Below, piece by piece: positions 53,898 through 63,657 of a stretch of DNA of 64,000 nucleotides. The translations under genes were made by a program, and so were the position numbers. The notes beneath the pieces were generated by a model. That model was not told the origin of the DNA and searched no databases. It saw only the letters and a program-made list of their open reading frames with translations. Each line of letters starts with the position of its first letter. Within the stretch, counting starts at the first letter, position 1. The stretch comes from Rhodospirillaceae bacterium (GTDB taxonomy: Bacteria; Pseudomonadota; Alphaproteobacteria; UBA8366): contig PAZH01000010.1 of the NCBI GenBank assembly GCA_002716125.1, positions 26,893 to 90,892 of the forward strand. The letters run 5' to 3'.

Positions 53898-54692
53898 ATG
53901 CGTCTCATCACCTGGAACATAAACTCGGTTCGGCTGCAGATGCCGCTATTGGCGAAATTGACGGACGAAGCCAAGCCAGACATCGTTTGCCTGCAAGAAA
54001 CCAAAGTTCACGACGATCAATTCCCCGCAAAGGACATCGAAGCTCTCGGTTACGAGCATATGCATTTTCGGGGCATGAAAGGCTACAACGGCGTCGCCAT
54101 CCTCTCGCGCCTGCCTTTAGATGCAACTGGGGGCGAGGATTGGTGCGGCAAACAGGATTGCCGGCACGCCTCGGTTAAAGTCGCGGGCGGCGTGGAAATC
54201 CATAACTTTTACGTTCCGGCCGGTGGTGATGTTCCGGACCCGACTGAGAACGAGAAATTCGCCCATAAACTCTCTTTCCTCGAGGAGATGACCGACTGGT
54301 TCGGCAAAAAGCACAAGAGCAAGGACAAGTCGATCTTTGTCGGCGACTTGAACATTGCGCCGCTGGAGTCGGATGTCTGGTCTCACAAACAACTTCTAAA
54401 GGTCGTTAGCCACACACCGATTGAGGTGGAAAAACTCGACGCTGTGCAGCAAAGCAACGATTGGATTGATGCGGTCCGCCAGTTCATTCCGCCTGAAGAG
54501 ACGCTCTATAGCTGGTGGAGCTATCGTGCTCGCGATTGGGATGCGGCAGATAAAGGCCGGCGCCTCGACCATGTCTGGGTCACACCACCTTTGAAAAAGG
54601 CGCTTAAGGGTGCCAGCGTCTTGCGCGAGGCCCGCGGTTGGGAGAAAGCCTCGGATCACGCACCAGTTATCGTCGATTTCGACTTGGGTTAA
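53898..54692 (+). CDS. xthA: exodeoxyribonuclease III
   Basis: AP endonuclease/3'-exonuclease of 264 residues: LITWNINSVRLQ, CLQETKVHDDQFP (catalytic Glu), FVGDLNIAPLESDVW, RRLDHVWVTPPLKKAL and ASDHAPVIVDF. It repairs abasic sites. Starts 18 bases after the FAH gene and overlaps the convergent MDR gene by 4 bases. Confidence 0.95.
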   Translation: MRLITWNINSVRLQMPLLAKLTDEAKPDIVCLQETKVHDDQFPAKDIEALGYEHMHFRGMKGYNGVAILSRLPLDATGGEDWCGKQDCRHASVKVAGGVEIHNFYVPAGGDVPDPTENEKFAHKLSFLEEMTDWFGKKHKSKDKSIFVGDLNIAPLESDVWSHKQLLKVVSHTPIEVEKLDAVQQSNDWIDAVRQFIPPEETLYSWWSYRARDWDAADKGRRLDHVWVTPPLKKALKGASVLREARGWEKASDHAPVIVDFDLG

Positions 54693-55702
54693 GCGTCCGC
54701 GACTTTCACCACGAGCTTGCCCGTATTCTGGCTGCGGAACAGCATGGATAGCCCATCCGGCGCGGCCTCCAAGCCGTCCAAGACGTGCAAGCGCTGCTTC
54801 AGCTCGCCGGATTTCAGCTTCTTGGAAATCCATTGCCGCGCTTCATCGTACCTTCCGTTGTAGTCGGAAACGATGAACCCCTGCATGCGCGCGCGCTTTC
54901 CGATCAAGAGACCCGTATTGGTAACGCCATAACGCTCCTCGGCCGCTGTCTGCGAGATTCGCCCGCACATCACGATCCGCCCTTTGGATCGAAGATGCAG
55001 AAGCGCCGCTTCCAATATCTCGCCGCCAACATTGTCGAAGAACAGATCGACGCCTTCCGGAAATGCTGAGGCAACAGCCGTAGCGAGATCCGCTTCCGCC
55101 TTGTAGTCGATAGCGGCGTCAAAATTCAGCTCATCCGTTAGATAACGGCATTTCTCGGGTCCACCGGCCACACCGACAACGCGGCAACCTTCGAGTTTGG
55201 CGAATTGGCCGGCCATCTGACCAACCCCGCCAGCCGCCCCCGATACCAGCACGAAGTCATCGGCGGACAGCGCACCCACATCCCGAATGCCAAACCACGC
55301 GGTCAGCGCGGTCGTCCCGAGCGGACCGATCCAATCTTCAAGGGAGCCGAGCGATAGATCGAGCTTGTGCGTCCCTTCAGCTGTGATCGTCGGGTGGGTT
55401 TGCCAACCGAGGCGTCCTTGAATGTAGTCGCCTGGTGCAAAACCGGGCACCCGGCTTTCCAGAACACGCCCGACCCCACCGGCACGCATGACACTACCGA
55501 TCTCAACGGCCGGTACATAGCCCGGATTCTCATCGATCCAGACCCGCATGGCCGGGTCGATCGAAAGATAAATGCTCTCAACCAGCAGCTCGCCGTCTTC
55601 CGGTTGACGCAAAGGCTCAACGGCTTCTTCAAAATTATCGGGTCCGGCAATCCCATCAGGACGCTGTTTCAGTCTGATTTGGCGATTCGCGTTCTGTATC
55701 AT
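54689..55702 (-). CDS. NADP-dependent oxidoreductase (MDR; leukotriene-B4-dehydrogenase/CurA-like)
   Basis: A 337-residue MDR protein: YIQGRLGWQTH, DVGALSADDFVLVSGAAGGVGQ (cofactor motif) and CRVVGVAGGPEKC, plus NTGLLIGKRARMQGFIVSDY. No structural-zinc Cys cluster. Expected reaction: NADPH reduction of an enone C=C. The downstream (minus) end overlaps xthA. The upstream gene is an MFS, 12 bases away. Confidence 0.87.
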   Translation of the reverse strand: MIQNANRQIRLKQRPDGIAGPDNFEEAVEPLRQPEDGELLVESIYLSIDPAMRVWIDENPGYVPAVEIGSVMRAGGVGRVLESRVPGFAPGDYIQGRLGWQTHPTITAEGTHKLDLSLGSLEDWIGPLGTTALTAWFGIRDVGALSADDFVLVSGAAGGVGQMAGQFAKLEGCRVVGVAGGPEKCRYLTDELNFDAAIDYKAEADLATAVASAFPEGVDLFFDNVGGEILEAALLHLRSKGRIVMCGRISQTAAEERYGVTNTGLLIGKRARMQGFIVSDYNGRYDEARQWISKKLKSGELKQRLHVLDGLEAAPDGLSMLFRSQNTGKLVVKVADA

Positions 55703-55714
55703 TGCGTCTCCGAT

Positions 55715-56962
55715 CTATGAATTTGTTTCGACCGACGGTAGCGGTTTCACGTTGCGCCGCCAATATAGGGCCGCCAGCAACCATAGGAACAATCCCTGTC
55801 CTGCCACCAATGCCAAACCGGTGGGCGCACCAAGCCAATCCGCGAGAAATCCGGCGTAAAGAATACCAAGCGGCATCGTACCGACACTAACCGCCAGTAG
55901 TCCCATCACTCTGCCGCGGATCTCCGGCGGCGCCACAGACAACAGTATCGTGCTTTGCATGGACGAGAAGCCGGCGACGCCGAATCCACCGATTAGAAGA
56001 GCTATTAGGGAAGTTGAGAAATATGGTGAAAGTGCAAAGCAAAACACGCCGGCGAGAAAGACCAAAGAACCGCAAATAAAGAACTTACCGTATCGCGAGG
56101 GTTGCACCGTCATGCCAACGCCGATCGCCCCGAGCAAAGCGCCAAGGCCTTCGGAAGCCGCCAATACGCCGACGGGAAATGCACTGAGGCCTAGGGTATC
56201 CCGCCCGATCACCGGAAGAATGTTTCCGAAGGGAAAGCCAAATGCGTTGACGATGACCGTTATCATCAAAACACCAAGGACAATCGGCTCGCTGCGGGCG
56301 TATCGCAGACCTTCAACGAGGTTTCGCAGCACTTTCGGAGCAGGGCCCGCGGGCCGCGTCTGCCGATAGGGCATGCGCCAGATCAAGAATATTGCGGTTG
56401 CAAACAGACCGGCCCCGAGGAAATACGCCCCATGTAAGCCGAAAAACTCGAGTATAAATCCGCCGATCGCGGGGCCGAGCATCCGCGTTCCGTTTGTCGT
56501 CCCGGTATCGAAGGCCATCGCAACGCCGACCCTCTCGAGCCCAGCTGCCTCACCGATCATCGCCCGACGGGTCGAATAATCCGTCGACGTGAACACGCCG
56601 CTAATGAAAGCACCGACTCCGATATGCCAGAGCTCGACGAGGTCGAAGACCGTCAGCAGGCCCAGTACAAGCGAAACGGCCAACATTGTGAGAAGGCCAC
56701 CGAATAGAATGGCCTTACGACTGACCCGATCGGCAATAACGCCGATCCAAGCACCAAACAAGACAAGCGGCGCCCAACGCAAGAAGAGGAACACCGCGAC
56801 CATGATCGGCGAATCTGTGAGGTCGAAGACATAGACACCGACTGCGAGCGATTCGAGCCAGCGCATCGTGCTCGTGATTGCACCCGAATACCACAGACTT
56901 CCAAATGAGGTTTCGGCGAAGAGAACCTTAACCGTTCGCGCCGCGTTACCGCCTGCCGCCAC
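55715..56962 (-). CDS. MFS transporter (enterobactin-exporter/MFS_3-like)
   Basis: A 415-residue, twelve-helix transporter with GTG start (56962). Features: LVLFGAWIGVIADRVSRKAIL (loop 2-3 motif) and STDYSTRRAMIGEAAGLERV, seen in MFS_3 exporters. Helices continue to FLWLLAALYWRRN. The MDR gene follows after 12 bases; the small methyltransferase gene ends just 2 bases upstream. Substrate unknown. Confidence 0.85.
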   Translation of the reverse strand: MAAGGNAARTVKVLFAETSFGSLWYSGAITSTMRWLESLAVGVYVFDLTDSPIMVAVFLFLRWAPLVLFGAWIGVIADRVSRKAILFGGLLTMLAVSLVLGLLTVFDLVELWHIGVGAFISGVFTSTDYSTRRAMIGEAAGLERVGVAMAFDTGTTNGTRMLGPAIGGFILEFFGLHGAYFLGAGLFATAIFLIWRMPYRQTRPAGPAPKVLRNLVEGLRYARSEPIVLGVLMITVIVNAFGFPFGNILPVIGRDTLGLSAFPVGVLAASEGLGALLGAIGVGMTVQPSRYGKFFICGSLVFLAGVFCFALSPYFSTSLIALLIGGFGVAGFSSMQSTILLSVAPPEIRGRVMGLLAVSVGTMPLGILYAGFLADWLGAPTGLALVAGQGLFLWLLAALYWRRNVKPLPSVETNS

Positions 56963-56964
56963 TC

Positions 56965-57453
56965 TTAAAGGCGCCGCTGCATAAAGTACCGACCTTCTTC
57001 CACCCCCTCCGGCAGCGCGATCGGCTCCACCTCAGGAAACGCCAATGCTCTATCCGAAATGACGATAGCGCCGGGGCGAAGCAACGGCATGATGAGCGGC
57101 CCGATCAGTGCGACGTTCTTTGCGGATTTTTCAGGATCCCCATACCCGATATCTGCATGCGCCAATATGGCAGCCGGGCCGAGATCCCGCGCAGCAGCCT
57201 TCAGCATCTCATCCATCTCACCGAGATACATGTCCTCGTCCGGCGGGATACAATCCGGGTGCGGCGAGATGTTTCGGTCGAACACGTAAATTCGCCGCCC
57301 CGGCAATGCCTTCCGCAAATGATCATAGGAACGACCATTTCCGAGGCCCAACTCGAGGATGATACCTTCCTCGCCATCGATCTGATCGACCGCCCAATTG
57401 AGGCAGATGCGTTGGGCTTGCAGACGGCGAATGGCGGAGTCGAGGCGGCTCAT
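56965..57453 (-). CDS. small class I SAM-methyltransferase-like protein
   Basis: A 162-residue protein: motif I IILELGLGNGRSYDHLRKAL (E-x-G-x-G-x-G) and FDRNISPHPDCIPPDEDMY, then PGAIVISDRALAFPE. The motif resembles SAM-binding, but the protein is shorter than most methyltransferases, so it may be a compact enzyme or a domain. Tightly packed between the MFS (2 bases downstream) and the cyclic-nucleotide-binding gene (34 bases upstream). Confidence 0.68.
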   Translation of the reverse strand: MSRLDSAIRRLQAQRICLNWAVDQIDGEEGIILELGLGNGRSYDHLRKALPGRRIYVFDRNISPHPDCIPPDEDMYLGEMDEMLKAAARDLGPAAILAHADIGYGDPEKSAKNVALIGPLIMPLLRPGAIVISDRALAFPEVEPIALPEGVEEGRYFMQRRL

Positions 57454-57487
57454 TGAAATCTATTTTCCTTCAATATGAATGGACTTG

Positions 57488-57946
57488 TTAAGTTGACTGC
57501 TTCTCGACCACCGCTTCGCGCAACCGGGCCGTCGTTTGGTCCAGCCGGCGTGCCAGCTCTCGCATAATCTCAAGAGCCATGTCCGGAAATTCCGTAACCA
57601 GTCGATAGAACAAATCTTTTGAGATTTGCAGGGCAACCAACTCTGTCGAAGCCGTTACCGTCGCGGTCCGGGGTACGTCGCAAAGTATAGCGATCTCACC
57701 AACCAACTCGTGCTCGTTTATCGTCGCGACTGATAGCATACCGCTTGGCGTGTTCACCGAGACATCGGCTGTCCCTTCAATGACCACAAAGGCAGAATCG
57801 CCGCCCTCTCCTTGCTCGAAAAGCTTTTGACCTGCCTCGAAAGTCACCCGATCGCTCGTGAACGCCAAAAGTTTCAAGCGCGCTGGATCAATTTTCGCGA
57901 AAAGCGGTATGCGGCGGAGGAGTTCGACTTCTTCGACGATGCTCAT
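57488..57946 (-). CDS. cyclic nucleotide-binding domain protein (Crp-like sensor without DNA-binding domain)
   Basis: A 152-residue CAP_ED fold: LLRRIPLFAKIDPARLKLLA, EAGQKLFEQGEGGDSAFVVIEG and the phosphate-binding cassette VGEIAILCDVPRTATVTA, with conserved Glu and Arg. The C-terminus is one long helix (IMRELARRLDQTTARLREAV) and no HTH follows. It sits 28 bases downstream of the ABC protein gene. It may sense cNMP and modulate that protein. Partner inference rests on synteny. Confidence 0.85.
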   Translation of the reverse strand: MSIVEEVELLRRIPLFAKIDPARLKLLAFTSDRVTFEAGQKLFEQGEGGDSAFVVIEGTADVSVNTPSGMLSVATINEHELVGEIAILCDVPRTATVTASTELVALQISKDLFYRLVTEFPDMALEIMRELARRLDQTTARLREAVVEKQST

Positions 57947-57974
57947 GATGAATACTCGCGATCAAATACGACGC

Positions 57975-60629
57975 TCACGCAGCGTCGAGAAGTTTCTTGA
58001 AAGCGCCAGCGCGCCCGTTCAATTCGTCGAATGGACCTTGCTCGGCCACGCGGCCATCTTGCATTACCAAAACATGGTCGAAATGCCGAGCGGCACCGGC
58101 TCTGTTCATAACCCAAATCACCCCACGGCCCGCGCAGTCTTCTAAGACATTCGCGATGACACGTTCCTGAGTTTGCACATCTAGTGCTTCAGTCGCCTCA
58201 TTGATGATGGTCATATCACTGCGTTTCAACAAAGCGCGAGAGATCGCCAGTTTTTGACGCTGCAAATTGGTCAACCGTGCGCCGCCGACACCAGCGGGGA
58301 ACTCCAGCCCGACATCCACCACCGTTCGGGTCAATTCCAACTCTTCGATCAATTCCTGCATTAAATCGCCGACCCGAGTATCCGCGTGCGCATGGCCATA
58401 CGCGACCTTACCGAACAGGATATTGTCCTGCAGCGACGCCGCCGGACAGTAGGCTTCGTCGTCGAAGAAAGCGACGGCTCCCGATAGGTTCTCCGGCAGC
58501 TGCGCGCGAAAAGCACGGCGCGCTTCGAGGATCTTCGTCTCTAGTTCGTTATCGATCAGCCCCAAACGATGTCGTTCGGCGACCAACAGAAAGGATAACG
58601 CCATCAGGTTTCGACGTTCGTCTTCTTCCAAATTATCGAGACTGTTCTTCGAGCGCTCAACGATACTCTCAAATTCCTCCAGGTCATCGGCGGCGATAAA
58701 ACTGTATTGCTCGAAGAACTCATGATCCGGCGGTAAATCGGCGAAAATCTCGATCATGGTCGCGGCGACTTGCCGGCCAATGCTCGTCAGCTCGTTTGTC
58801 AGATCGAGTTCATCCAAGACTTTGCGGACGTATGCGTGCTCTGACAACGAATCCATGCCCAACCGATCATCAACCGGAATCCCGAACAATAGGTTCTCGC
58901 CAAGGCTAGCGTTTCGGTTGTAGCGCTCGATGTCGAATCTTTCGACCAGATTTGCACGGCCTGACTCGGTTGCGACGCGCTCCGAAAAAGCCTTCCGTGC
59001 CGTCAATATCCGTTCTGCGACATCCGGTCGTTGCGCCGGATCGATGACACCGCGCAGGCCGATCTGATAGACGTCGCGTTCAAATTCGGATAAGTGCAGC
59101 ACTTCGATGATCCGCTCTTTTAATTCTTCCGGGCCCGATACGCCAGCGGCGGCATAATCCACCCAGTCCGCTTGATAGTCGTACTCGATATTTCCGGCGA
59201 GTTGCGCTTCGGTGATCTCGCGCTGGGATCGCGCTTCGCCATCGCGCTCCCGCAGCGGCCGGTGTTTCAGGCCGTAGACCAAATTGTCACCGATTGTCCC
59301 ATTGCAGAGATACGCCTGCGGGCCGACATACGCCATCCGGCGGCCGGTGACCGCTTCCGGCAGGTCCGAGAGGTCGCTGTCGCCGACAGCGATCTTACCG
59401 CGTGTCGGCTCCATCAAACGCGCCAGCAACATCGCAAACTCTTGCTTGCCGCTCGCGCCGGCTCCGACGATCGCGGTGTGGCGCTGCATATCGACCTTGA
59501 AGCTTGCGCCATCGACCAGCCGCGCGCCGTCTTCGTCCGCAAAAGCAACATTGTTGGCAACCAATTCGCCATCAAGGATCGACGGCGGTTCGCCTTCCAT
59601 CTCTTGCATGTCGGAGGGCAGCATCCCGTCCGGATCGAATTGCTCGATCACCTGTTCGTACTTTATTCGGACATCTTCCTTCTGCTGATACCAGGTCAGC
59701 AATTCTTTCCAAGGCGCAGCCAGCTCCTTGTATGCCGCGAGCACAGCCACCAATGCGCCGAACGTGAGATCACCGGCAATTACGAGGTATCCGCCAATCG
59801 AGAAGAAAAAGAACGGCGTCAGCTTATCGATGAAGTTGTTGAGAAACTTGATGAAGAATTTGCGCCTGTAAATCTCATAACGAATTTCGTAAATCCGCCC
59901 TAATCGTTCCGCAAAGCGCGACAATTCCAGGTTCGACGTATCGTTGGCGTGGACTTCAACGACACCGGCCACCGATTCACCGATATGCTCGGACAGACGC
60001 CGGACGTTTTGCACCCGTTCCTTACCGAGCAGATTGACCTTCCGCTGCAGCTTCGGGATGACATACATCTGCACCGGATAAAGTGCGATCGACGCCATAC
60101 CGAGCATCGGGTCCTGAACCATGATAAAGGTCAAGATAATGACCAGCTGGCCGCCAAAGAACAGTGGATCGGCATATGCGGTGCCGATGAACCCACCGAG
60201 CGGCTCCACCTCCGCGGTGATAATCGGAATCAGCTCACCTTGACTGGTTTTGCGGAAACGCTGCAGAGGAAACCGCAGGATGCGGTTGTAAAGCTGATAC
60301 CGAAGGCGTCGCAACAAGCGTTCGCCCATCTGCCCTTTGTAGACATTGATGTAGTACTTGAAACCGCCGTTACAGAAGACGAAGAACAGATAACCGAAAC
60401 ACAGGACGAGCAGGAAAGGTATCTGATCCAGATCGAGTTTAAACTCATACCCAAAGATCGGCACACCGAATGGCGGCCCGACCGGATCTTCGATCGCACG
60501 ATTGACGATCAGTTTCGGCAGTTCGAGAGACAGGTACAGAAAGGGGTAGTACGCCAGGATCACGCACAGCAGAAATACTTGCTGGCGCGCGCTGTAGCGC
60601 AAGATGTACTTGAAGATCGAAGGCTCCAT
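57975..60629 (-). CDS. ABC transporter permease-ATPase with degenerate, insertion-bearing NBD
   Basis: An 884-residue protein from the ATG at 60629. N-terminal half is an exporter-type membrane domain (six helices within about 1-320, e.g. QVFLLCVILAYYPFLYL). The NBD is odd: Walker A is VGAGASGKQEF, with Gln after Lys instead of Ser/Thr; the signature is GARLTNLQRQKLA instead of LSGGQ; Walker B is MTIINEATEALD, with Asn for Asp. Walker A (about 387) and signature (about 783) are about 395 residues apart, against about 110 in ordinary NBDs. Three SLxxNLLFG-like units recur: NLVYG, NLLFG, NILFG. ATPase activity is doubtful or altered. Confidence 0.85.
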   Translation of the reverse strand: MEPSIFKYILRYSARQQVFLLCVILAYYPFLYLSLELPKLIVNRAIEDPVGPPFGVPIFGYEFKLDLDQIPFLLVLCFGYLFFVFCNGGFKYYINVYKGQMGERLLRRLRYQLYNRILRFPLQRFRKTSQGELIPIITAEVEPLGGFIGTAYADPLFFGGQLVIILTFIMVQDPMLGMASIALYPVQMYVIPKLQRKVNLLGKERVQNVRRLSEHIGESVAGVVEVHANDTSNLELSRFAERLGRIYEIRYEIYRRKFFIKFLNNFIDKLTPFFFFSIGGYLVIAGDLTFGALVAVLAAYKELAAPWKELLTWYQQKEDVRIKYEQVIEQFDPDGMLPSDMQEMEGEPPSILDGELVANNVAFADEDGARLVDGASFKVDMQRHTAIVGAGASGKQEFAMLLARLMEPTRGKIAVGDSDLSDLPEAVTGRRMAYVGPQAYLCNGTIGDNLVYGLKHRPLRERDGEARSQREITEAQLAGNIEYDYQADWVDYAAAGVSGPEELKERIIEVLHLSEFERDVYQIGLRGVIDPAQRPDVAERILTARKAFSERVATESGRANLVERFDIERYNRNASLGENLLFGIPVDDRLGMDSLSEHAYVRKVLDELDLTNELTSIGRQVAATMIEIFADLPPDHEFFEQYSFIAADDLEEFESIVERSKNSLDNLEEDERRNLMALSFLLVAERHRLGLIDNELETKILEARRAFRAQLPENLSGAVAFFDDEAYCPAASLQDNILFGKVAYGHAHADTRVGDLMQELIEELELTRTVVDVGLEFPAGVGGARLTNLQRQKLAISRALLKRSDMTIINEATEALDVQTQERVIANVLEDCAGRGVIWVMNRAGAARHFDHVLVMQDGRVAEQGPFDELNGRAGAFKKLLDAA

Positions 60630-60775
60630 CGCCGCCCTGCGTCCCCACCTTTTCCGTATTCGCCCCCGACGAGCGGCGTGCGCCCTTCTGGCCACGCTTC
60701 GCCGATTAAACTAGCCTAGGCTCGGCAGGGCGTAAATGCCCGCGAGGCAGGACAAATTCGCGCTGAGCCCCAACG

Positions 60776-61909
60776 ATGCGGATCGCATTCTACGCACCGA
60801 TGAAACACTTGGACGACCCGGAACCGTCCGGCGACCGTCGGGTCGCAAATGCCTTCGCGAACGCCCTGAAGAATTTGGGGCACGACGTATTCCAGGCATC
60901 CACATTCCGAAGCTACGAAGGGACCGGTTCCTGCGAGAGGCAGAACGCCATTAAGCGTGCGGCATTCGAAGTCCGCGATGACCTCTTGAAACAACTCGCG
61001 AATCAGCCGCCCGAATTGTGGTTCACCTATCACGTCTATCACAAATCACCCGACTGGATCGGACCAACGATCTCTGACCATTTCGACATCCCGTACGTAA
61101 TCGCAGAAGCCAGTCACGCGCCAAAACAAGAAAACGGCCCCTGGAAAATCGCATTAGCGGGTGCCGTCAAAGCTATTCGCCGCGCCGACGCCACCATCTC
61201 CGTCAACCCGACGGATGAAGCCTGTCTCGAAAATCTGCGCGGCAATCATTCGGGATTGCATTTCATTCCGCCTTTTATCGAAGCTAAATCCCCGATGACG
61301 GCGTCTGAACGATCGAAGCTTCGCGAATATCTTGCGACGGAATTGGAGATCGATCCGTCGATGCCGTGGCTCTTGTGTGTGGCGATGATGCGACCCGGCG
61401 CCAAGCGCGAGTCCTACAAGGTATTGGCGAACGCGATGGCCAATACAACGCGCCAACCCGTCCCACTGCTTATCGCAGGATCCGGGTCAGCGCTTCCGGC
61501 GGTGGTCGAATTTTTCAAAGAAGCTGCCAGCGTCCGTTTCGTTGGCGAGTGTAGTCCTCGCAAACTGCGAGAGCTCTATGCGGCGGCCGACCTTTTCGTT
61601 TGGCCGGCGGTACGCGAAGGGTTCGGCATGGCAATTCTGGAAGCGCAGGCCGCCGGCCTTCCTGTCGTGGCCGGATATACCCCCGGTGTCGCGACAATTG
61701 TTGATGATGGCAAAACCGGCATTTTGACAGAAGCCGGAGACGCCCACTCTTTCGCCCGAGCGGTGGATAGGCTATTGCAACATCGGGAGATTCGCTCGGA
61801 CATGTCGATGGCCGCTATATACAAAACGCGACAGACGCATACGAGCCATGTCGCGGAGCAAAAACTGCGGCGGATTTTAGAGGGACTGAGGACAGGAAAC
61901 GCGGTATGA
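60776..61909 (+). CDS. glycosyltransferase family 4 protein
   Basis: A 377-residue GT-B enzyme: N-terminal DDPEPSGDRRVANAFANAL, and C-terminal nucleotide-sugar part AADLFVWPAVREGFGMAILEAQAAG with the E-x7-E motif, then PGVATIVDDGKTGILTEAGD. It transfers sugar from an activated donor. First gene of the plus-strand glycan run, diverging from the ABC gene over 146 bases. It overlaps the next gene by 4 bases. No membrane helix. Confidence 0.88.
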   Translation: MRIAFYAPMKHLDDPEPSGDRRVANAFANALKNLGHDVFQASTFRSYEGTGSCERQNAIKRAAFEVRDDLLKQLANQPPELWFTYHVYHKSPDWIGPTISDHFDIPYVIAEASHAPKQENGPWKIALAGAVKAIRRADATISVNPTDEACLENLRGNHSGLHFIPPFIEAKSPMTASERSKLREYLATELEIDPSMPWLLCVAMMRPGAKRESYKVLANAMANTTRQPVPLLIAGSGSALPAVVEFFKEAASVRFVGECSPRKLRELYAAADLFVWPAVREGFGMAILEAQAAGLPVVAGYTPGVATIVDDGKTGILTEAGDAHSFARAVDRLLQHREIRSDMSMAAIYKTRQTHTSHVAEQKLRRILEGLRTGNAV

Positions 61910-62499
61910 CATTGATTGCGCTCATTCGACACGCCGCAACAGACTGGAACGAAGGCGGCCGGGTCCAAAGTACAACGGATGTACCGCTCAGCGAGGGCGG
62001 CCGTTCTGCGGTCCGCTCCTGGCGCGTACCAGAGCACCTTGATGGATTCGATTGGGTATCGAGCCCGCTTTCCCGCGCCGTTGAAACCGCCTCGATCCTC
62101 TCCGGTCGCGCCCCCAGCCGGCTGGACGACCGGCTCATCGAGATGGATTGGGCGGCCTGGGAAGGCATGACCATTGCCGAACTTCGCGCAGAAATTGGTA
62201 ATCCCGGTGAAGCGTGGCGGGCCGGCGGCCTCGATTTCAAGGCGCCCGGCGGCGAGAGTCAGCGCGATGTTCAAACGCGGCTGCTTTCGTTTTTCGCGGA
62301 AGTGGCAGATGCCAATCAGCCAACCGTAATTGCCTGTCATCGCGGCATCGTTCGCGCGACCTATTCGCTCGCTGTCGAATGGGATCAATCGACTCCGTGG
62401 CCCGATACGCTCGCCGACGACTGCGCTCACCTCTTTCGATTAGCCGATGACGGGCATCCAGCGGTCGAAGAACTGAACGTCCCGCTCACGACGTCCTAA
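61906..62499 (+). CDS. histidine phosphatase family protein
   Basis: A 197-residue phosphoglycerate-mutase-like phosphatase. Catalytic IRHAATDWNEGGRVQ (RHG motif) and a second His in IACHRGIVRAT; Glu in LIEMDWAAWEGMTIAEL. It overlaps the GT4 gene by 4 bases and lies 5 bases before the GT28-like gene. In a glycan cluster it could dephosphorylate a sugar phosphate or lipid-linked intermediate, as in alpha-ribazole phosphatase-like relatives, but this is inference. Confidence 0.87.
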   Translation: MTLIALIRHAATDWNEGGRVQSTTDVPLSEGGRSAVRSWRVPEHLDGFDWVSSPLSRAVETASILSGRAPSRLDDRLIEMDWAAWEGMTIAELRAEIGNPGEAWRAGGLDFKAPGGESQRDVQTRLLSFFAEVADANQPTVIACHRGIVRATYSLAVEWDQSTPWPDTLADDCAHLFRLADDGHPAVEELNVPLTTS

Positions 62500-62504
62500 T
62501 CACC

Positions 62505-63650
62505 ATGCCGCGCGTGCTCTATTACGTGCAACACCTGGTCGGCCTCGGTCACGATGCGCGGGCGGCGGCCATCACGCGAGAGCTCGTTCAATTAGGCGCA
62601 AAGGTTACCTACGTAACCGGCGGTTTCGAGGATGCCGAGCTTGATCTCTCTGGCGCGCGATATGTAACGCTTCCACCCCTGAAAGCTTCAAACCCCTCTT
62701 ATGAAACACTTGTCGGAGATAGCGGCAAACCGCCTGACGCAACATACTGGGCACGTCGGTCTCAACAACTACGCGACACGTTTGAGAATGCGAATTCGGA
62801 CGTTCTGATCGTCGAAACATTTCCGTTTGGCAGATGGCCCTTTCGTGAAGAACTTCTCCCCCTCCTTGATCGTGCACGAAGCCAATGCCTTATCGTCTGT
62901 TCCATCCGCGATATTCTTGAACCGAAGTCCGAACCGACCCGTAATCGGCAAATTCTCGAGTTCATCGACACGTACTTCGATCTGATCCTCGTCCATGGTG
63001 ATCCAAACTTGGTTCGATTGAGAGAAACATTTCCAGACGCAGAAACTATCGCGGATAAAACGCGATACACAGGATACGTCTGCGCATCGCCGCCGCCGTC
63101 GCAATCGACTTCGGAGATCGGTCGTGGCGAAATAATCGTGTCGGCCGGCGGCGGGGCGACATGCGGGCCTTTGATGACAGTCGCTGTTGAAGCCGCCCGT
63201 CTCGATCGCCGGCCCTGGCGATTCTTGATCGGACCCAACTGTCCCGCAGAAATTCGCAGGAAGCTGTTCGATAATCCTGACATTTTGGCAGAGAACGTCC
63301 GACCAGACTTTTGCACCTTACTATGTGGCGCCGCCGCCTCGATCAGCCAAGCTGGTTACAACACTGCGACAGATATCCTGACGACTGGTGTTCCCGCCCT
63401 CATAGTGCCGCATCAACAACCCGGTCAAAACGAGCAATGGCACAGAGCCCAACGTCTCGCCGAACGGGGGTTTGTAACAACGCTCAGAGAAGACCTGCTC
63501 ACACCTCAAGCGTTGCTTCAGGCACTAGATCAGCTGCTTCGACAGGATCTCGAGAGACCGGCGGATATCGACCTCACCGGCGCCTCAACGACGGCACATA
63601 TAATCGCATCCGTAGCCGCAACTGGGAATTCACGGGACACAAAGATATAA
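62505..63650 (+). CDS. glycosyltransferase, MurG/GT28-like
   Basis: A 381-residue GT-B fold: YYVQHLVGLGHDARAAAITREL at the N-terminus and the C-terminal VSAGGGATCGPLMTVAVEAARL, SISQAGYNTATDILTTGVPAL, then HQQPGQNEQWHRAQRLAERG, which fit the UDP-sugar-binding region of MurG-type enzymes. Not a housekeeping murG, because of its context and N-terminus. Third gene in the operon. Confidence 0.82.
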   Translation: MPRVLYYVQHLVGLGHDARAAAITRELVQLGAKVTYVTGGFEDAELDLSGARYVTLPPLKASNPSYETLVGDSGKPPDATYWARRSQQLRDTFENANSDVLIVETFPFGRWPFREELLPLLDRARSQCLIVCSIRDILEPKSEPTRNRQILEFIDTYFDLILVHGDPNLVRLRETFPDAETIADKTRYTGYVCASPPPSQSTSEIGRGEIIVSAGGGATCGPLMTVAVEAARLDRRPWRFLIGPNCPAEIRRKLFDNPDILAENVRPDFCTLLCGAAASISQAGYNTATDILTTGVPALIVPHQQPGQNEQWHRAQRLAERGFVTTLREDLLTPQALLQALDQLLRQDLERPADIDLTGASTTAHIIASVAATGNSRDTKI

Positions 63651-63657
63651 ATGAGGG

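Noticed and set aside
60713..60722. AGCCTAGGCT palindrome in the divergent gap between the ABC and GT4 genes
   Set aside because: Ten bases only, and no second copy or flanking symmetry; could be chance.
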